DNA from: Sphingomonas sp.
GTDB lineage: Bacteria; Pseudomonadota; Alphaproteobacteria; Sphingomonadales; Sphingomonadaceae
Length of the DNA stretch: 9,721 bases
Direction of reading: 5' to 3'
Assembly (NCBI GenBank): GCA_013822915.1
Contig: PNLG01000004.1
Span: 1 to 9,721, forward strand
A program made the position numbers and the translations under genes. Of the stretch, positions 1-7,500 are shown piece after piece; the first letter of the stretch is position 1, and the number at the start of each line of letters is the position of its first letter. The notes under the pieces were generated by a model. It did no database searches, was not told the DNA's origin, and worked only from the letters and a program-made list of their open reading frames with translations.

Positions 1-1
1 G

Positions 2-118
2 CTCGGCGCCAATTACCCCGGCACAATCTGGTATGAGCGCGCCTATAAGCTGATCGAGCGCAACGGCGACGTCCGCGAGAAGCGTGAGAAGCGTCAAAAG
101 CCGCCCAAAAAGGCCTGA
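2..118 (+). CDS. bamD: Outer-membrane assembly lipoprotein BamD (3' end only)
   Basis: Only the last 38 codons are inside the window; the reading frame is open from base 2 to the TGA at 116-118. The visible residues include LGANYPGTIWYERAYKLIE, which resembles the end of the last TPR-like helix of BamD (formerly ComL), followed by a very basic Lys/Arg-rich tail ending PPKKA. BamD is a periplasm-facing lipoprotein of the BAM complex, which inserts beta-barrel proteins such as the TonB receptor in this window into the outer membrane. Position supports the call, because in sphingomonads bamD commonly lies directly upstream of recN, as here. The lipobox and N-terminal TPRs are off the edge, so the family call rests on a short stretch plus gene order. 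Confidence 0.8.
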   Translation, partial: LGANYPGTIWYERAYKLIERNGDVREKREKRQKPPKKA

Positions 119-187
119 CATCCCTGTCGACGGCCCCTTCCCCCGGCCCCTTTCCCCCGATTACGTGATCGGGCAGGAACACGCGTC
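119..187 (+). other. bamD-recN intergenic gap with inverted repeat
   Basis: This 69-base gap holds two adjacent near-identical pyrimidine-rich units, GGCCCCTTCCCCC (132-144) and GGCCCCTTTCCCCC (145-158). It also holds a perfect 6-bp inverted repeat, CCCGAT-TACGTG-ATCGGG (156-173). The recN ribosome-binding site AGGA (175-178) begins two bases after the repeat. There is no T-run after the hairpin, so it does not look like an intrinsic terminator, and recN may be co-transcribed with bamD. I saw no GTTC-N7-GTTC element, the alphaproteobacterial LexA box, in the gap. Confidence 0.5.
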
Positions 188-1852
188 ATGCTGACCGCGC
201 TTTCCATCCGCGATGTTGTGTTGATCGAAGCACTCGACCTCGACTTTGCTGGCGGGCTTGGCGTGCTCACCGGCGAGACAGGGGCGGGCAAGTCGATCCT
301 GCTCGACGCACTCGGACTGGCGCTCGGCGCGCGCGGGGAAAGCGGGCTGGTGCGTCAGGGGGCCGCGCAAGCGGTGGTCACCGCGACCTTTGATCCGCCT
401 GCCCCCGGCGGCGCGATCGCGGTGCTATTCGATGCCAATGGCCTTGATCTTGAGCCGGGCGAACCGCTGCTCATCCGCCGCATGGTGAAGGCCGATGGCG
501 GCAGCCGCGCATTTGTGAACGATGCGCCCGCGTCCGCCGCGCTGCTGCGCGCGCTCGGCGGGTTGCTTGTCGAAATACACGGCCAACACGATGATCGCGG
601 GTTGTTGAGCCCCGCCGGGCACCGCGCGCTGCTCGACAATTTCGGGCGGATCGACACCGCACCCGTCGCGCGGTGCTGGGCGGCATCGCGCGACGCCGAG
701 GAAGCGCTCGCCGCTGCCCGCGCCGAACAGGCAGAGGCCGCGCGCGACCGTGAATGGCTGGACCATGCCGTCGCCGAACTGACTCGCCTGGCGCCCGAGG
801 CGGGTGAAGAAGCCAGTCTCGCCGCCGCTCGCGCCGATATGCAGCGGGGCGAGAAAATCGCGGTTGATTTGCAAGCGATTGCCGATCTGCTCAACGGGTC
901 CGAGGGAGGGCTTTCGCGGCTCCGACAGGCTGCGCGCATTCTGGAGCGGATTGCGGACGAGCATGACGCGCTGGGCGAAGCGCTGGCGGCGATTGACCGC
1001 GCGATCAACGATGCCGCGCTGACGCAGGACCGCATCGACGCCGCCGCCGACGCACTCGCCTTTGACCCCGCCCAGCTGGAAGCGGATGAGACGCGGCTGT
1101 TCGAACTGCGCGCCGTTGCCCGCAAACACCGCTTGCAGCCCGATGATCTTGCCGACCTTTCAGCGCAACTCGCCGCCAAGCTGGCCCGGATCGAGGGGGG
1201 GGCGGACAGCATCGCCGCGCTGACCGCCACGGCAAAGGCCGCCGCCGACGCTTATGCCGCCGCCGCCGATGCGCTGAGCGCCGCGCGCGCTGCTGCCGCC
1301 ACCCGGCTGGATGCAGCGGTGATGCGCGAGCTGGCACCGCTCAAACTCGATGCCGCGCGCTTTCGCACGATGGTTGCCCCGCTGGGGACCGAGGCGTGGT
1401 CGGGCGCGGGCAAGGACCGGGTGGAGTTTGAGATATCGACCAATCCCGGCGCGCCCTTTGGCCCGCTCATCAAAATCGCGAGCGGCGGCGAATTGTCGCG
1501 CTTCATCCTCGCGCTGAAGGTCGCGCTCGCGGAGGAAGGGGCAGCGCCCACCATGATTTTCGACGAAATCGACCGGGGCGTCGGCGGCGCGGTCGCCTCT
1601 GCGATTGGCGAGCGGCTGGCGCGGCTGGCGCAGACGACGCAATTGCTGGTGGTGACGCATAGCCCGCAAGTCGCCGCGCGCGGGCGCCACCATCTGCTGA
1701 TCGCCAAAAGCCATGACGGCACTGTCACCCGCACCGGTGTGCGCGCGCTGAGCGATGCCGAACGGCGCGAGGAAATCGCCCGGATGCTTTCGGGTGCGGC
1801 GATTACCGACGAGGCACGGGCACAAGCGGCGCGGTTGCTGGAGGGGGGTTAG
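188..1852 (+). CDS. recN: DNA repair protein RecN
   Basis: This 554-residue SMC-like ATPase acts in recombinational repair of DNA double-strand breaks; its length matches the family (about 550). Walker A GETGAGKS lies at residues 29-36 and the IHGQHDD segment, conserved in RecN, at about 130-136. A long Ala/Glu/Arg-rich coiled-coil arm follows (roughly 160-370). The C-terminal ATPase half has the ABC signature ASGGELSR (431-438), Walker B ending in D459-E460, and a switch histidine in THSPQ (H491). All catalytic motifs are intact. The ATG at 188 is chosen because AGGA at 175-178 lies 9 bases upstream and translation enters directly into the conserved N-terminal strand. It follows bamD by 69 bases and ends overlapping the convergent VOC gene by 4 bases. 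A run of eight G lies in the coding sequence at 1195-1202. Confidence 0.97.
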   Translation: MLTALSIRDVVLIEALDLDFAGGLGVLTGETGAGKSILLDALGLALGARGESGLVRQGAAQAVVTATFDPPAPGGAIAVLFDANGLDLEPGEPLLIRRMVKADGGSRAFVNDAPASAALLRALGGLLVEIHGQHDDRGLLSPAGHRALLDNFGRIDTAPVARCWAASRDAEEALAAARAEQAEAARDREWLDHAVAELTRLAPEAGEEASLAAARADMQRGEKIAVDLQAIADLLNGSEGGLSRLRQAARILERIADEHDALGEALAAIDRAINDAALTQDRIDAAADALAFDPAQLEADETRLFELRAVARKHRLQPDDLADLSAQLAAKLARIEGGADSIAALTATAKAAADAYAAAADALSAARAAAATRLDAAVMRELAPLKLDAARFRTMVAPLGTEAWSGAGKDRVEFEISTNPGAPFGPLIKIASGGELSRFILALKVALAEEGAAPTMIFDEIDRGVGGAVASAIGERLARLAQTTQLLVVTHSPQVAARGRHHLLIAKSHDGTVTRTGVRALSDAERREEIARMLSGAAITDEARAQAARLLEGG

Positions 1853-2226
1853 CCGCGGATGGCCTGACCAAAGGCCAGCAAATTGCCGTCAGGCGCAAGC
1901 ACCAACAGTTCGCGCTGGCCATAGGGCTGATCGACCGGCCCAAACACATCACCCGGCGGCAATTGATCAAGCTTGGGCCTCAGCTCCTGATGGAGCGCGT
2001 CGACATCGCGCACGTCAATGTAATAAGCAAACCGTCGGTTGCCGGGGGGCGCGCCGTCATCGCCATGGTTTTGCATCAGCCTGATCCCGCAGCCCTCACG
2101 CTCGACATAGGCATAGCCGGGTTGCTGATATCCCACGGTAAAACCAAGCATCTCGGTGAAATACGCCACCGCCTGCGCCAGATCGGGCACATGCATGAAC
2201 GGCGTGATCTGGACAAAATTCCCCAT
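1849..2226 (-). CDS. VOC-superfamily (glyoxalase/bleomycin-resistance-like) protein
   Basis: This 125-residue protein has the two-module beta-alpha-beta-beta-beta pattern of the vicinal-oxygen-chelate fold. Module one starts ITPFMHVPDLAQAVAYFTEM (7-26), with H12 at the usual first metal-ligand position. Module two starts RRFAYYIDVRDVDAL and ends PYGQRELLVLAPDGNLLAFGQ; E106 in QRE occupies the usual last ligand position, and DGNLLAF is typical of bleomycin-resistance-like members. Substrate cannot be read from sequence: dioxygenases, glyoxalases, antibiotic-binding proteins and uncharacterised members share this fold. The start at 2226 is chosen because AAGGAGGGG precedes it at good spacing. 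A longer reading to 2355 would add Arg/Gly-rich sequence lying over the start of ligA. It converges on recN (4-base overlap) and diverges from ligA (45-base gap), sitting antisense inside an otherwise co-directional housekeeping cluster. Confidence 0.9.
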   Translation of the reverse strand: MGNFVQITPFMHVPDLAQAVAYFTEMLGFTVGYQQPGYAYVEREGCGIRLMQNHGDDGAPPGNRRFAYYIDVRDVDALHQELRPKLDQLPPGDVFGPVDQPYGQRELLVLAPDGNLLAFGQAIRG

Positions 2227-2271
2227 AATCCCCTCCTTGAACCGCAAGCGCGGCAAGGTTAGCGCTGAGGC
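2227..2271. promoter_or_regulatory. Divergent VOC gene / ligA intergenic region
   Basis: Only 45 bases separate the two divergent starts. On the minus strand it carries the strong Shine-Dalgarno AAGGAGGGG of the VOC gene; on the plus strand GAGG (2267-2270) lies next to the ligA ATG. A loose -35-like TTGAAC occurs at 2237-2242 but is not followed by a convincing -10, so the promoters themselves are not resolved. ligA may depend on a promoter here, or on read-through from recN across the antisense gene. Confidence 0.4.
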
Positions 2272-4353
2272 ATGACGATGTCGCCCCCGGAATCGGACGC
2301 CGCCGCCGCCGCCGCGGCGGAGCTCGAACGGCTCGCAGGCGAAATTGCGCGGCACAATCGGCTATATCATACCGATGACGCGCCGGAAATCAGCGACGCC
2401 GACTATGACGCGCTGGTGCGCCGCAATGCCGCGCTGGAGACGGCGTTCCCGCATCTGATCCGCGCCGATTCGCCCAGCCGTCAGGTCGGCGCCGCCCCCG
2501 CTGCGCATCTCGCCAAAGTCGCGCATGCGCGGCCGATGTTCAGCCTCGACAATGCGTTTGGCGATGAAGATGTCGCCGACTTTCTGGGCCGCGTCCGCCG
2601 TTTCCTGTCGCTTGCCGATGACGAACCGGTCGCGTTGACCGCCGAGCCAAAGATTGACGGCCTGTCCTGTTCCATCCGGTATGAAAACCGGCGCATGGCC
2701 CGCGCGCTGACCCGTGGCGATGGGCAGGTGGGCGAAGATGTAACCGCCAATGTCCGCACGATTGCCGATGTGCCCGATACCCTGCCCGGTGACGCCCCCG
2801 ATGTGGTGGAGGTGCGCGGCGAAATTTACATGGAAAAGGGAGCGTTTGCGGCGCTCAACGCCCGGCTGATCGCCGAGGCCGATGATGCGGACAAGGCGCG
2901 CCAATTCGCCAATCCGCGCAATGCCGCCGCCGGATCACTGCGGCAAAAGGACGCCGGCATCACCGCGTCGCGCCCATTACGCTTTTTCGCCTGGGGATGG
3001 GGGGAGGCAAGCACGCTACCCGGCACCACGCAATCCGAGATCGTGGCGGCGATCCGGCGCTGGGGCTTTCCCATTACCGCACAGTTTCAGCCGGGCGCGA
3101 CGCTCGACGCAGCACTCGCCACCTATCGCGCGATTGAGGCGGCGCGCGCCGATCTGGCGTTCGATATCGACGGCGTCGTGTATAAGGTTGACCGGCTCGA
3201 CTGGCAGGATCGGCTCGGCTTTGTCGGCCGCGCGCCGCGATGGGGGCTGGCGCACAAATTTCCCGCCGAGCGCGCGCAAACCACGCTGACGCGCATCGAC
3301 ATTCAGGTAGGGCGCACCGGCAAACTCACCCCCGTTGCCCGGCTGGCGCCGGTGACGGTCGGCGGCGTCGTGGTCACCAACGCGACGCTCCACAATGCCG
3401 ATGAGATTGCGCGGCTGAACGTTTGGCCCGGCGACCGGGTCGTGCTGCAACGCGCGGGCGATGTGATTCCGCAGATTGTCGACAACCTGTCGCGCGATGA
3501 GGCGCGCGGGCCATGGCCCTTTCCGACGCAATGCCCCGAATGCCAGTCCCCGGCGGTGCGCGAGGAGGGTGAGGTTGATATCCGCTGTTCGGGTGGGCTG
3601 AGCTGCCCGGCGCAAACCGTTGAGCGGCTCAAGCACTTCGTCAGCCGGGCCGCGCTCGATATCGAGGGGTTGGGCGAAAAGTCGATTCAGGAGTTTTTCG
3701 CGGCTGGTTGGCTGCACGGGCCCGCCGATATCTTTCGGCTGCATAAACAGCGCGACGCGCTGTTGCAGCGCGAGGGGTGGAAGGACAAATCGGTCGATGC
3801 GCTGTTCGCCGGGATCGACGCCAAGCGCGCCCCCGACCCGGCGCGGCTGCTGTTTGGCATGGGCATCCGCCATGTCGGTGCAGTGACCGCGCGCGATCTG
3901 GTCAAGGCCTTTGGCAGCGTGCGCGAAGTTGCCGATATCGCGATCCGTGCGCAGGACGATGAGGCCGCGCGCGCCGAGCTGATTGCGGTGGACGGCATCG
4001 GCCCGGTGGTGGCGGATGCGCTGTGTGGCTTTTTTGCCGTCGCGCAGAATCGCGCAACCTGGGACGATTTGCTCCGCGAAGTCGCGCCCCCGCCCTATGT
4101 CGCCAATGTGCGTGCATCGCCCGTCACCGGCCAGACAATCGTGTTTACCGGCAGTCTGCAAACCATCAGCCGCGATGAGGCCAAGGCACAGGCGGAGGGG
4201 CTGGGCGCGCGCGTGTCCGGATCGGTCTCTGCCAAGACCGATCTGGTGGTCGCGGGGCCGGGTGCTGGGTCGAAACTCAAAAAGGCCGCCGAGCTGAACA
4301 TCCAGGTTATCGACGAAGCCGAATGGATCGCGCTGGTGGAGGCCGCCCGCTGA
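2272..4353 (+). CDS. ligA: NAD(+)-dependent DNA ligase LigA
   Basis: At 693 residues this is the essential bacterial ligase that seals nicks in replication and repair using NAD+. Domain Ia carries LYHTDDAPEISDADYD (31-46), the NAD-binding Y/H/D set. The nucleotidyltransferase motif is EPKIDG, with the adenylated lysine at K127, preceded by SLDNAF (91-96). RGEIY, NPRNAAAGSLRQ, DIDGVVYK and HKFPAE motifs follow. The OB-fold contains VGRTGKLTPVA. The zinc finger has C421, C424, C439 and C445. Helix-hairpin-helix repeats cover about 505-590, and a BRCT domain containing IVFTGSL begins near 618 and runs to the end. Nothing essential is missing. The N-terminus has seven consecutive alanines (10-16) encoded by GCC/GCG repeats. 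ATG at 2272 and ATG at 2278 are both possible; I take the first. Nearest same-strand upstream gene is recN, with the antisense VOC gene between. Confidence 0.98.
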   Translation: MTMSPPESDAAAAAAAELERLAGEIARHNRLYHTDDAPEISDADYDALVRRNAALETAFPHLIRADSPSRQVGAAPAAHLAKVAHARPMFSLDNAFGDEDVADFLGRVRRFLSLADDEPVALTAEPKIDGLSCSIRYENRRMARALTRGDGQVGEDVTANVRTIADVPDTLPGDAPDVVEVRGEIYMEKGAFAALNARLIAEADDADKARQFANPRNAAAGSLRQKDAGITASRPLRFFAWGWGEASTLPGTTQSEIVAAIRRWGFPITAQFQPGATLDAALATYRAIEAARADLAFDIDGVVYKVDRLDWQDRLGFVGRAPRWGLAHKFPAERAQTTLTRIDIQVGRTGKLTPVARLAPVTVGGVVVTNATLHNADEIARLNVWPGDRVVLQRAGDVIPQIVDNLSRDEARGPWPFPTQCPECQSPAVREEGEVDIRCSGGLSCPAQTVERLKHFVSRAALDIEGLGEKSIQEFFAAGWLHGPADIFRLHKQRDALLQREGWKDKSVDALFAGIDAKRAPDPARLLFGMGIRHVGAVTARDLVKAFGSVREVADIAIRAQDDEAARAELIAVDGIGPVVADALCGFFAVAQNRATWDDLLREVAPPPYVANVRASPVTGQTIVFTGSLQTISRDEAKAQAEGLGARVSGSVSAKTDLVVAGPGAGSKLKKAAELNIQVIDEAEWIALVEAAR

Positions 4354-4354
4354 C

Positions 4355-4375
4355 AGCACGCAGTGATGCTTTTTT
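4355..4375 (+). terminator. Weak candidate intrinsic terminator after ligA
   Basis: Immediately after the ligA stop, AGCAC (4355-4359) can pair with GATGCT (4365-4370, one bulged A) around a 5-base loop, and six T follow (4370-4375). The stem is only 4-5 bp, so stability is low. The T-run and its position just past the stop are what support it. Confidence 0.35.
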
Positions 4376-4513
4376 GCAACGCACCATCGCTTAATGCAGC
4401 GTTAAGGATTGCGGACGGCCCATGTCATCGAAGCGAAATAATTGCGCTGCATGGCCGCTGGCGAGGGGAGGCTATTAAGCCACCTGACGACTCGTCCGCT
4501 TAAGGGGATCATT
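4376..4513 (+). promoter_or_regulatory. Leader of the TonB-dependent receptor gene with SD-overlapping hairpin
   Basis: Here I see repeated TTAAG-type motifs in two inverted pairs. CTTAA (4390-4394) faces TTAAG (4402-4406). TTAAGC (4475-4480) faces GCTTAA (4498-4503). The second pair encloses a nested GACG-ACT-CGTC hairpin (4486-4496), giving an interrupted stem of about 10 bp whose last two bases are the first bases of the Shine-Dalgarno AAGGGGAT (4502-4509). This could affect access to the receptor's start codon. I found no convincing -35/-10 pair; TTGCGG and AATAAT-like hexamers occur at poor spacing. Confidence 0.4.
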
Positions 4514-7500
4514 ATGCGACATCAGCTATTTCTGGGCGTAGCAGCGGCTGCGCTTGTCATTCCGGCGGCCGTCAGCGCGCAGGAAACGACCTCGATCATC
4601 CGTGGCTCGGTGTCGAAAGACGGCGCGCCCGTCGCCGGTGCAAAGGTGACAGCCATCAACGTGCCCACTGGCGCACGGGTGGAAGTAACCACTGGCGATG
4701 ACGGCGAATTCTCGTTTCCCGGTCTGCGCATCGGCGGCCCTTACACCGTTGAAATCAAGAGCGCCCAGGGCAACAGCACGGTCACCGACATTTACACGGT
4801 CGTCCAGCAAACGTTCAACCTGCCGGTCGAGCTGGTGGGTGAAGAAGCCGCCGAAGTGGTTGTGACCGCCTCGAAAATCCGCAACGCCGGCACCGCGTCA
4901 AAGGGCGTGCAGACCACGTTGACGCAGGACGACATCGGCAAGGTTGCCTCGGTCAACCGCGACATCCGCGACATTCAGCGCCGCGATCCGTTCGCGACCT
5001 TTGACATCGGCAACTCGACCGATCGCGGTGGCGCGGTGCGCTTTGCCGGTGTGAACCCGCGTTTCAACCGCTTCACGATCAACGGCGTGACCGTTGGCGA
5101 CACCTTTGGTCTGAACCAGGACGCCAGCCCGAACATCCGCGGCCCGGTGCCGTTCGACGCGCTCGAACAGGTTTCAACCTCGGCCGCCAATTTCGACATT
5201 CGCCAGACCAATTATCAGGGCGGCGTGATCGATGCGGTCGTGCGTTCAGGCACCAACAAGCTGTTCCTGACCGGCTTTTATTCGCAGAACACCGATGGGT
5301 TGTCGGGTGACACGATCGGTGCGATCCGGGTCGCCCTGCCCCGGTTCAAGTCGGAAACCTATGGCGCGACGATTGCTGGACCAATCCTGCGCGACCGGTT
5401 GTTCCTGATGTTCTCTTACGAGCGCAACACCGATCCGCGCGCCTTCGGCACACAGCCGGAAAGCATCCCCGGCCTCACCACCGCGCGGATCGACGCAACC
5501 CGCGCTACGGCAGCCAGCCCCCGCTATGGCATCACCGGCGGTGCCTTTGGCGATTTGCTCCGTATCAACCCGCGCCTCGACGAAAAATTCTCGACGCGCG
5601 TCGACTGGAACGTCGCCGACGGTCAGCGGCTGTCGATTTCCTATATCAACGCGTTCAACTCGCTGGTCAGCCCGAACAACACATCGACCTCGGCGACGAC
5701 GCCCTCCTACGGCCTGTCGTCAAACGCCTTCACGCTGAGCGAATTGCTCCGCGCGGGCATTGCGCAATTCAACTCGACTTGGTCGAGCGCGCTGTCGACC
5801 GAAATCCGCTTTGCCTACAAGAGCTACACGCGCGGTCAGGAACCGTTGGGCGGTCGCGGCAATTCGCAGTTCCAGATTTGCCAGGATCCGACCAACACGA
5901 CGACTGCGACGGGCGCGGCCAACACATCGACCGCAACGGGTTGTTCCACCGGCACGCCGCGCATCTTCTTTGGTCCGGACAATTTCCGTCAAACGAACGT
6001 GCTGCGCACGGACACCTATAACGGGTCGTTCCTGGGTCGCCTGAACCTGAACAATCACGAACTGAAGCTGTTGTTCGACTTCACGCGCAACGCGACCTTC
6101 AACAACTTCGTGCCGAACAGCCTGGGCAGCTATTATTTCGACTCGCAGGCCGATTTCGCGGCGGGCAATGCCAATCAGGTGCAGTTCGCCGCCGTGATTG
6201 TGCCCGGTGTCAATGGCGCCGCCGCGCAGTTCCGCTATGACCAGATTTCGTTCGGTATTCAGGATGATTGGCGTCCGGCGCCGGGCCTGACGGTGTCCTA
6301 TGGCTTCCGCTGGAACCTTTATGCGTCAAACAACGCGCCGGTGTTCAACGAGGCGTTCACGGCGCGCACCGGCTTTGCCAACACCCAAACCTATAAGGGG
6401 CTGGAGACGTTCGAGCCGCGGTTCAGCCTCGACTGGCGGGTCAATCCGGCGCTGCGCATCCACGGTGGCGCCGGCATTCTGGCGGGCGGCAATCCCGACA
6501 TCTACCTGTCGAACAGCTTCTCGAACACCGTCACCACCAATGCGCTGACGATCACGCGCGCCGCCATTACGCCGGCCAACCCCAATGGTTGCGCCGGTCC
6601 GTCGAGCCTGACCCCGGCGGTGTGCGCCGCCGCACTCAACAATATCGGTGCCAATGTGAACCCCACGCTGGTCGCCTTTGCGCAAGGCGGGTCGGCGTCG
6701 GCATTGACCAATACCGCCGAATTGTCGCCCAATTTCCGCCTGCCCACATCGTTCAGAGCCACGGTGTCGGCGGAAATCAAGTTCTTCGGGATTGATTTCG
6801 GGCTTGATTACCTGTTCGCGAAGACGCGCAACGATGTGTCGTTCACCGATGTGCGTTCGGTGCCGATTGGGTTCCTGCCCGATGGCCGCCGTCGCTATAC
6901 CGGCCGGATCGCCTTTACCGATAACAACTGGGACATTGTGACCTTCAACACGCAGGGCGGTCGCAGCCATATCGGTGTGGTCCGCTTCGACAAGCGCTTC
7001 GACTTCGGCCTGTCGCTGAACGGCGCCTATATCCTTCAGGATGTGCGTGACGTCGGCAGCGCATCGGCATCGACGCCGAACTCAAACTACCGGTTCCAGA
7101 CGTTCGCCGATCCCAACATTCCGGTGCTGGGCACGTCGGACAACCAGACCCGCTGGCAGTTCAAATATGGCATCGGGTATGATCATGCCTTCTACAAAGA
7201 CTATCGGACGAAGATCCAACTGTTCGGCGAAACCCGCGCGGGCAATCCGTACAGCTTTGTGCAGCTGGACAATATCGCGACGCGCTCGCCCGTGTTCGGG
7301 ACCGTGCTGAACGGCAACGCACCGTCAAACCTGCTCTATGTGCCAACGGGAACCAACGATCCGATCGTCAGCTATGACAGCGTCAACACGCAAAACGCGC
7401 TCGACGCGCTGATCGGCCGGACCGAACTGCGCAACTTCCGTGGCCAGATTGCGCCCAAGAACATCGCACGCAACCGTGCGGTCACCCGCATCGACCTCCA

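Noticed and set aside
119..187. SOS (LexA) box upstream of recN
   Set aside because: No GTTC-N7-GTTC element is present in the gap; a single GAAC in the region is not enough.
355..1230. 291-codon Ser/Ala/Arg-rich frame antisense to recN
   Set aside because: Low-complexity composition and complete overlap with an intact recN indicate a shadow frame.
2237..2264. ligA promoter TTGAAC with a GTTAGC-like -10
   Set aside because: The -35 is fair but the -10 matches TATAAT at only two positions, so no confident call is possible.
2227..2355. N-terminal extension of the VOC protein to 2355
   Set aside because: The extension is Arg/Gly-rich, overlaps ligA's start, and a strong AAGGAGGGG precedes the inner ATG at 2226.
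3016..4359. 447-codon open frame antisense to ligA
   Set aside because: ligA is intact with all motifs; the antisense frame has no recognisable domain and is the usual shadow in GC-rich DNA.
4442..4513. Upstream in-frame TTG start for the receptor
   Set aside because: It would put 24 non-hydrophobic residues before a perfect signal peptide; AAGGGGAT precedes the ATG at 4514.
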